The notes below the pieces were generated by a model. It was not told the DNA's origin. It was given only the letters and a program-made list of their open reading frames with translations, and searched no databases. A DNA stretch of 7,735 nt from the NCBI GenBank assembly GCA_020851915.1, contig JADZBT010000009.1, positions 1 through 7,735 on the forward strand, in the 5' to 3' direction. The stretch comes from Alphaproteobacteria bacterium (GTDB taxonomy: Bacteria; Pseudomonadota; Alphaproteobacteria; Rickettsiales; RI-342). This document shows, in pieces, positions 4,705 to 7,735 of this stretch (within the stretch, counting starts at the first letter, position 1; each line of letters starts with the position of its first letter). Position numbers and translations under genes: made by a program.

Positions 4705-5702
4705 AAAAACCGCTCCCGAATCACCTGCGCCGCGTCGCTGGCAGCGTCGAGGGGTTCGTAGCTGTAGGGCTCGAAGGTTGCGGGGATGGGATAGGCGATG
4801 CCCTTCTCGTAAAGCGTGGCGTGGAAGCGCTTGTGTTTTTCGGCGACGTTCTGGCCGCGGTCGAAGATGTAGACCGGTTTGCCGGTGAAGCAGGCTTCGG
4901 AGATCATCGACATCGAATCACCCGTGACGATGACCGCATCGCACAAGCCGAGATAGGCGAAGTAGGGATTCTCATCGCCGACGCGGTGGTCGTAGACGTA
5001 GCAGGGCGAGGTGAGTGCAGCGAGCAGTGCGCTCTCGGCCTCGAGGCCCGTGCGGCGGCTGGTGGTGAGCAGCACGGAACCGCCGGTGCTTCCCACCAGT
5101 TGCGATACCTGCCGCCCGAGCAGGTCGGCGGCGCGCTCGCCGAAGCGCCCGTAATGCGTATCGCCGCCGACCAGCAGCGCGAACCATGGTTTCGGCAGAT
5201 GCGCGAATTTCGGCTCCCACTCGGCGTTGGACTCGGTGATGGCCGCGCGCGTCAGGCGATGCGCCGCGCCCACGGTTTCATACAGGTTGGCGGCGGGGGC
5301 CAGATGGTCGTGCGCGGGCGAGAGTATCAGGTCGAATTCATCCGCGCCTGCACCCGGCCACATGAATTGAATGAGCTTCGTCGTGCCGCCGCTCTGTTTT
5401 TTGATGTAGCGCGCGATGGGCGCGGTGCGCCGTCCGGCGGCGATCACCATGTCCGGCCAGGGCGGGGTGATAGCGTTCTGCGTTTCCTCCGTTGCACCGG
5501 AGAGCGAGGTTCCCAGCAGCCAGTTGGGCAGCCGGGCGAAGAGGTTATAGCGGATGTCCTTGATCTCGAACGGTACGCCCAGATGCTCTGCCACGCCCAC
5601 GCATTGTGCGACATTACCCGCGCGGTCATCCGCCAGCACCCAGATGACGGGCGCAGCGGTGGGAGCGGGAGCAGATTTCTGGGTGGTTGCCAATGCGGTC
5701 AC
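4701..5702 (-). CDS. Mitochondrial fission ELM1-family protein
   Basis: A 333-residue protein of the ELM1/DUF1022 family, bacterial relatives of the plant mitochondrial-fission factor ELM1. Its biochemical role in bacteria is not known to me; the fold resembles GT-B glycosyltransferases. Visible family landmarks are WVLADDRAGN at 21-30 with Gln33 soon after, VIAAGRRTAPIAR at 86-98, VGGDTHYG at 178-185, TTSRRT at 213-218 and VTGDSMSMISEA at 259-270 followed by GKPV at 274-277. The last resembles the nucleotide-sugar-binding segment of GT-B enzymes. No signal peptide or membrane helix is seen, although the N-terminal ~18 residues are low-complexity Ala/Pro/Thr. The start is a GTG three bases after the greA stop, without a strong Shine-Dalgarno, which suggests translational coupling to greA. 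Its stop overlaps the next gene by four bases. Confidence 0.87.
   Translation of the reverse strand: MTALATTQKSAPAPTAAPVIWVLADDRAGNVAQCVGVAEHLGVPFEIKDIRYNLFARLPNWLLGTSLSGATEETQNAITPPWPDMVIAAGRRTAPIARYIKKQSGGTTKLIQFMWPGAGADEFDLILSPAHDHLAPAANLYETVGAAHRLTRAAITESNAEWEPKFAHLPKPWFALLVGGDTHYGRFGERAADLLGRQVSQLVGSTGGSVLLTTSRRTGLEAESALLAALTSPCYVYDHRVGDENPYFAYLGLCDAVIVTGDSMSMISEACFTGKPVYIFDRGQNVAEKHKRFHATLYEKGIAYPIPATFEPYSYEPLDAASDAAQVIRERFL
4713..4717 (-). promoter_or_regulatory. Ribosome binding site supporting the GTG start of the hypothetical gene
   Basis: GGGAG on the minus strand, inside the last codons of the ELM1-family gene, lies eight bases before the GTG at 4702-4704. No ATG, and only one further GTG, occurs in frame before the membrane helix, so this site decides the start and supports coupled translation. 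Confidence 0.65.
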
Positions 5703-5705
5703 GAT

Positions 5706-6179
5706 TTATTTGAACTCGACGCTTAACACTTCGTAATAACGCTCGCCCTGCGGGGTGCGTACCTCGACGGAATCGCCCACGGCCTTGCCGATGAGCGCGC
5801 GCGCGATCGGCGCGTTGATGGAGATGCGGCCCTGATCAAGGTCGGCCTCGTATTCGCCGACGAGCTGGTAGGTGACTTCCTGCTCGGACTCTTCGTCCAC
5901 CAGCTTCACGGTCGCGCCGAATTTCACGTTGCTGCCGGTGAGCGACGGGACGTCGATGACCTCGGCGCGGGCCAGCATGTCCTCAAGATCCTGCACGCGG
6001 CCTTCGATGAAACTCTGCTTCTCGCGCGCGGCGTGGTATTCGGCGTTCTCACTCAGGTCGCCATGCGCGCGCGCTTCCGCGATCGCCGCGATCACTTCCG
6101 GGCGCGCTACGGTCTTGAGGTGCTTGATCTCTTCCTGCAGGCGCGCATGGCCTGCCGCTGTCATCGGCGCTTTATCCAT
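5706..6179 (-). CDS. greA: Transcription elongation factor GreA
   Basis: GreA enters the secondary channel of backtracked RNA polymerase and stimulates cleavage of the transcript 3' end. The 157 residues equal the usual family length. The N-terminal coiled coil carries the tip motif GDLSENAEYHAAREKQ at 40-55 with acidic Asp41 and Glu44, which help hold the catalytic Mg2+. The C-terminal FKBP-like domain includes GRISINAPIARALIGKAVGD at 117-136. I chose the ATG at 6177-6179 because GGGG lies five bases upstream and the product then aligns end to end with the family. An upstream in-frame TTG at 6207-6209 would add ten non-conserved residues. carB ends 65 bases upstream and the ELM1-family gene begins three bases downstream. 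Identity is certain. Confidence 0.98.
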   Translation of the reverse strand: MDKAPMTAAGHARLQEEIKHLKTVARPEVIAAIAEARAHGDLSENAEYHAAREKQSFIEGRVQDLEDMLARAEVIDVPSLTGSNVKFGATVKLVDEESEQEVTYQLVGEYEADLDQGRISINAPIARALIGKAVGDSVEVRTPQGERYYEVLSVEFK

Positions 6180-6202
6180 AATTTCCCCGGCAAGCCTAGA
6201 AG

Positions 6203-6234
6203 AACACAAAGGCGCGAACCTCTACGGCCGCGCC
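6203..6234 (-). terminator. Possible weak terminator or attenuator between carB and greA
   Basis: On the minus strand, soon after the carB stop, a 6-bp GGCGCG/CGCGCC stem (6229-6234 with 6211-6216) and a 12-base loop are followed by TTTGTGTT (6203-6210). The stem is short, the loop wide and the T tract broken, so full termination is unlikely. It may reduce read-through into greA. I saw no clear promoter between carB and greA. Confidence 0.4.
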
Positions 6235-6244
6235 CATCCAATGC

Positions 6245-7735
6245 TTATTTCACATAAGCCTGGAGCGGCTGCACGTCAAGTTTTTTGAGTCCCTGCATGG
6301 CCTGTATGGCCTGGATCAGCGCGCGCGCGCCGGGGATGGTGGTGGTGTAGGGGACGTTCATCATCAGCGCGGTGCGGCGGATGCTGAAACTGTCCTTGAT
6401 GGCCTGCGCGCCCTCGGTGGTGTTGATGACCAGCGCGATATGCCCGTCCTTTATCATGTCGACGATGTCCGGGCGTCCTTCGAGCACCTTATGCACCGTG
6501 CCGACCTTCACGCCTTTGCCGGCCAGATGCAGCGCCGTGCCGCGCGTGGATACGACATCGAGCCCTAGCGCGATGAGTCCGCGTGCGATCTCGACGGCGG
6601 CGGGTTTATCGCCTTCCTTCACCGAGAGGAATACCGTGCCCTCGGTCGGCGGTTCCTGGCTGCCGCCGCCGATGAAGGCCTTGGCGAACGCCTTGCCGAA
6701 ATCGGTGTCGATGCCCATGCTCTCGCCGGTGGATTTCATCTCCGGGCCCAGAATCGTATCGACGCCGGGGAAGCGCGCGAAGGGGAACACGGCCTCTTTC
6801 ACCGCGACGTGGCGCAGCTTCTTTTCTTTGAGCTTGAAGGAGGCGAGTTTCTCGCCCGCCATGAGGCGCGCCGCTATTTTCGCTACCGGCACGCCGGTGG
6901 CTTTGGCCACGAACGGCACGGTGCGGCTCGCGCGCGGATTCACTTCGAGGATGTAGATGTCCGTGCCTTTCACCGCGAATTGCACGTTCATCAGGCCGAT
7001 GACGTGTAATGCCTTGGCGAGCTTCTCGGATTGCTTCTTTATCTCCGCGACGATGGTGGTGGAAAGCGAGTAGGGCGGCAGCGAGCAGGAGGAATCGCCG
7101 GAATGCACGCCCGCTTCCTCGATATGCTCCATCACGCCCGCAACATGCACGTCCTTGCCGTCGGACAGCACGTCGACATCGACTTCAATGGCGTTGTCGA
7201 GATAGCCGTCGAGCAGGATGGGCCCGTCGCCGAACATGCTGAGTATCTTGCGGATATATTCCGCCAGCTCCTCGGCGGAATGGATGATGGCCATCGCGCG
7301 TCCGCCCAGCACGTAGGAAGGGCGCACCACCACGGGGAAACCGATGTCACCCGCGCGTTCCAGCACCTCCTCTTCCGAGTAGCAGATGTCGTTCTTGGGC
7401 TGCTTGAGTTTCAGTTTCTCCAGCAGGTCTTTGAAACGCTTGCGGTCTTCGGCGAGGTCGATGGCGTCGGGCGAGGTGCCGAGGATCGGGATGTCCGCCT
7501 TCTCCAGCGCCTCGGCGAGCTTGAGCGGGGTCTGCCCGCCGAACTGCACGATGACGCCGTGCAACTGCCCGGCGCTGCGCTCGACCTCGAGGATCTCCAG
7601 CACGTCCTCGGCGGTGAGCGGCTCGAAATAGAGGCGGTCGGAGGTGTCGTAGTCGGTCGAGACGGTCTCCGGATTGCAGTTGACCATGACGGTCTCGTAG
7701 CCGGCCTCCTTCAGCGCGAAGGAGGCGTGGCAGCA
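6245..7735 (-). CDS. carB: Carbamoyl-phosphate synthase large chain, C-terminal ~496 residues only
   Basis: CarB makes carbamoyl phosphate from ammonia (delivered by CarA from glutamine), bicarbonate and two ATP, feeding arginine and pyrimidine synthesis. The reading frame continues to the right edge. The visible part starts in the segment before MVNCNPETVSTDYD and covers the carbamate-phosphorylating ATP-grasp domain and the allosteric MGS-like domain. Counting the Met of MVNCNPE (7685-7687) as 1, landmarks are GGQTP at 50-54, RPSYVLGGR at 122-130, MEHIEEAGVHSGDS at 186-199, EVNPR at 248-252 and GPEMKSTGE at 314-322. The regulatory domain follows, with TRGTALHLAG at 381-390. By comparison with the ~1073-residue E. 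coli enzyme a little over half is outside the window, so that Met is internal and not a start. No frameshift or missing motif is seen. Confidence 0.98.
   Translation of the reverse strand, partial: CCHASFALKEAGYETVMVNCNPETVSTDYDTSDRLYFEPLTAEDVLEILEVERSAGQLHGVIVQFGGQTPLKLAEALEKADIPILGTSPDAIDLAEDRKRFKDLLEKLKLKQPKNDICYSEEEVLERAGDIGFPVVVRPSYVLGGRAMAIIHSAEELAEYIRKILSMFGDGPILLDGYLDNAIEVDVDVLSDGKDVHVAGVMEHIEEAGVHSGDSSCSLPPYSLSTTIVAEIKKQSEKLAKALHVIGLMNVQFAVKGTDIYILEVNPRASRTVPFVAKATGVPVAKIAARLMAGEKLASFKLKEKKLRHVAVKEAVFPFARFPGVDTILGPEMKSTGESMGIDTDFGKAFAKAFIGGGSQEPPTEGTVFLSVKEGDKPAAVEIARGLIALGLDVVSTRGTALHLAGKGVKVGTVHKVLEGRPDIVDMIKDGHIALVINTTEGAQAIKDSFSIRRTALMMNVPYTTTIPGARALIQAIQAMQGLKKLDVQPLQAYVK

Noticed and set aside
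4821..5726. 301-codon open frame on the plus strand opposite the ELM1-family gene
   Set aside because: Antisense shadow; the minus strand has family motifs and operon-like junctions with greA and the next gene.
5706..6209. Longer GreA starting from a TTG at 6207-6209
   Set aside because: The ATG at 6177-6179 has a good Shine-Dalgarno and gives the standard 157-residue protein; the extra ten residues are not conserved in the family.
1..7735. CRISPR array, tRNA/rRNA, integrase or transposase, toxin-antitoxin or defence genes
   Set aside because: None seen on either strand; the window is otherwise housekeeping genes with short intergenic repeats.

Overview
The window reads as an ordinary, densely packed stretch of an alphaproteobacterial chromosome. 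All nine protein-coding genes lie on the minus strand, and most are GC-rich. This assignment rests on the rplM-rpsI-argC order, an S9 protein with an extended N-terminus, a bacterial ELM1-family gene beside greA, and a TTGACA-type promoter with a 17-bp spacer. I cannot name a genus. No rRNA, tRNA, CRISPR array, insertion sequence or phage gene was seen, and no gap between genes exceeds about 205 bases.

In transcription order (right to left) the layout is as follows. The 3' half of carB (carbamoyl-phosphate synthase large chain) runs off the right edge. After a 65-nt gap holding a terminator-like hairpin comes greA (transcript cleavage factor). Three bases later comes an ELM1-family protein, and overlapping it by four bases is an AT-richer gene for a small membrane-anchored protein of unknown function. 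A roughly 180-nt intergenic region then carries a TTGACA promoter, with an Irr-box-like palindrome over its -10, driving a typical 2-Cys peroxiredoxin. trxB (thioredoxin reductase) follows. A gap with an inverted array of imperfect 7-bp repeats and a strong promoter precedes the ribosomal pair rplM-rpsI. These end in a textbook intrinsic terminator, followed by argC, which runs off the left edge.

Functionally, the peroxiredoxin and thioredoxin reductase form the two ends of an NADPH -> TrxB -> thioredoxin -> peroxiredoxin peroxide-detoxifying chain; thioredoxin itself is not in the window. carB and argC both serve arginine synthesis (carB also pyrimidines) but sit in separate transcription units. 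rplM and rpsI encode ribosomal proteins L13 and S9 as a two-gene operon.

The least ordinary content is between genes. Two elements of about 80 bp (921-1000 and 3183-3259) each consist of two inverted copies of one hairpin repeat family. Their stems differ in sequence but keep their pairing, and both elements end exactly 19 nt before a start codon (argC and trxB). The heptad array at 2112-2200 and the Irr-box-like site at 3988-4004 are the other signals worth testing. I found no convincing new multi-gene system; the coding content is mostly housekeeping.
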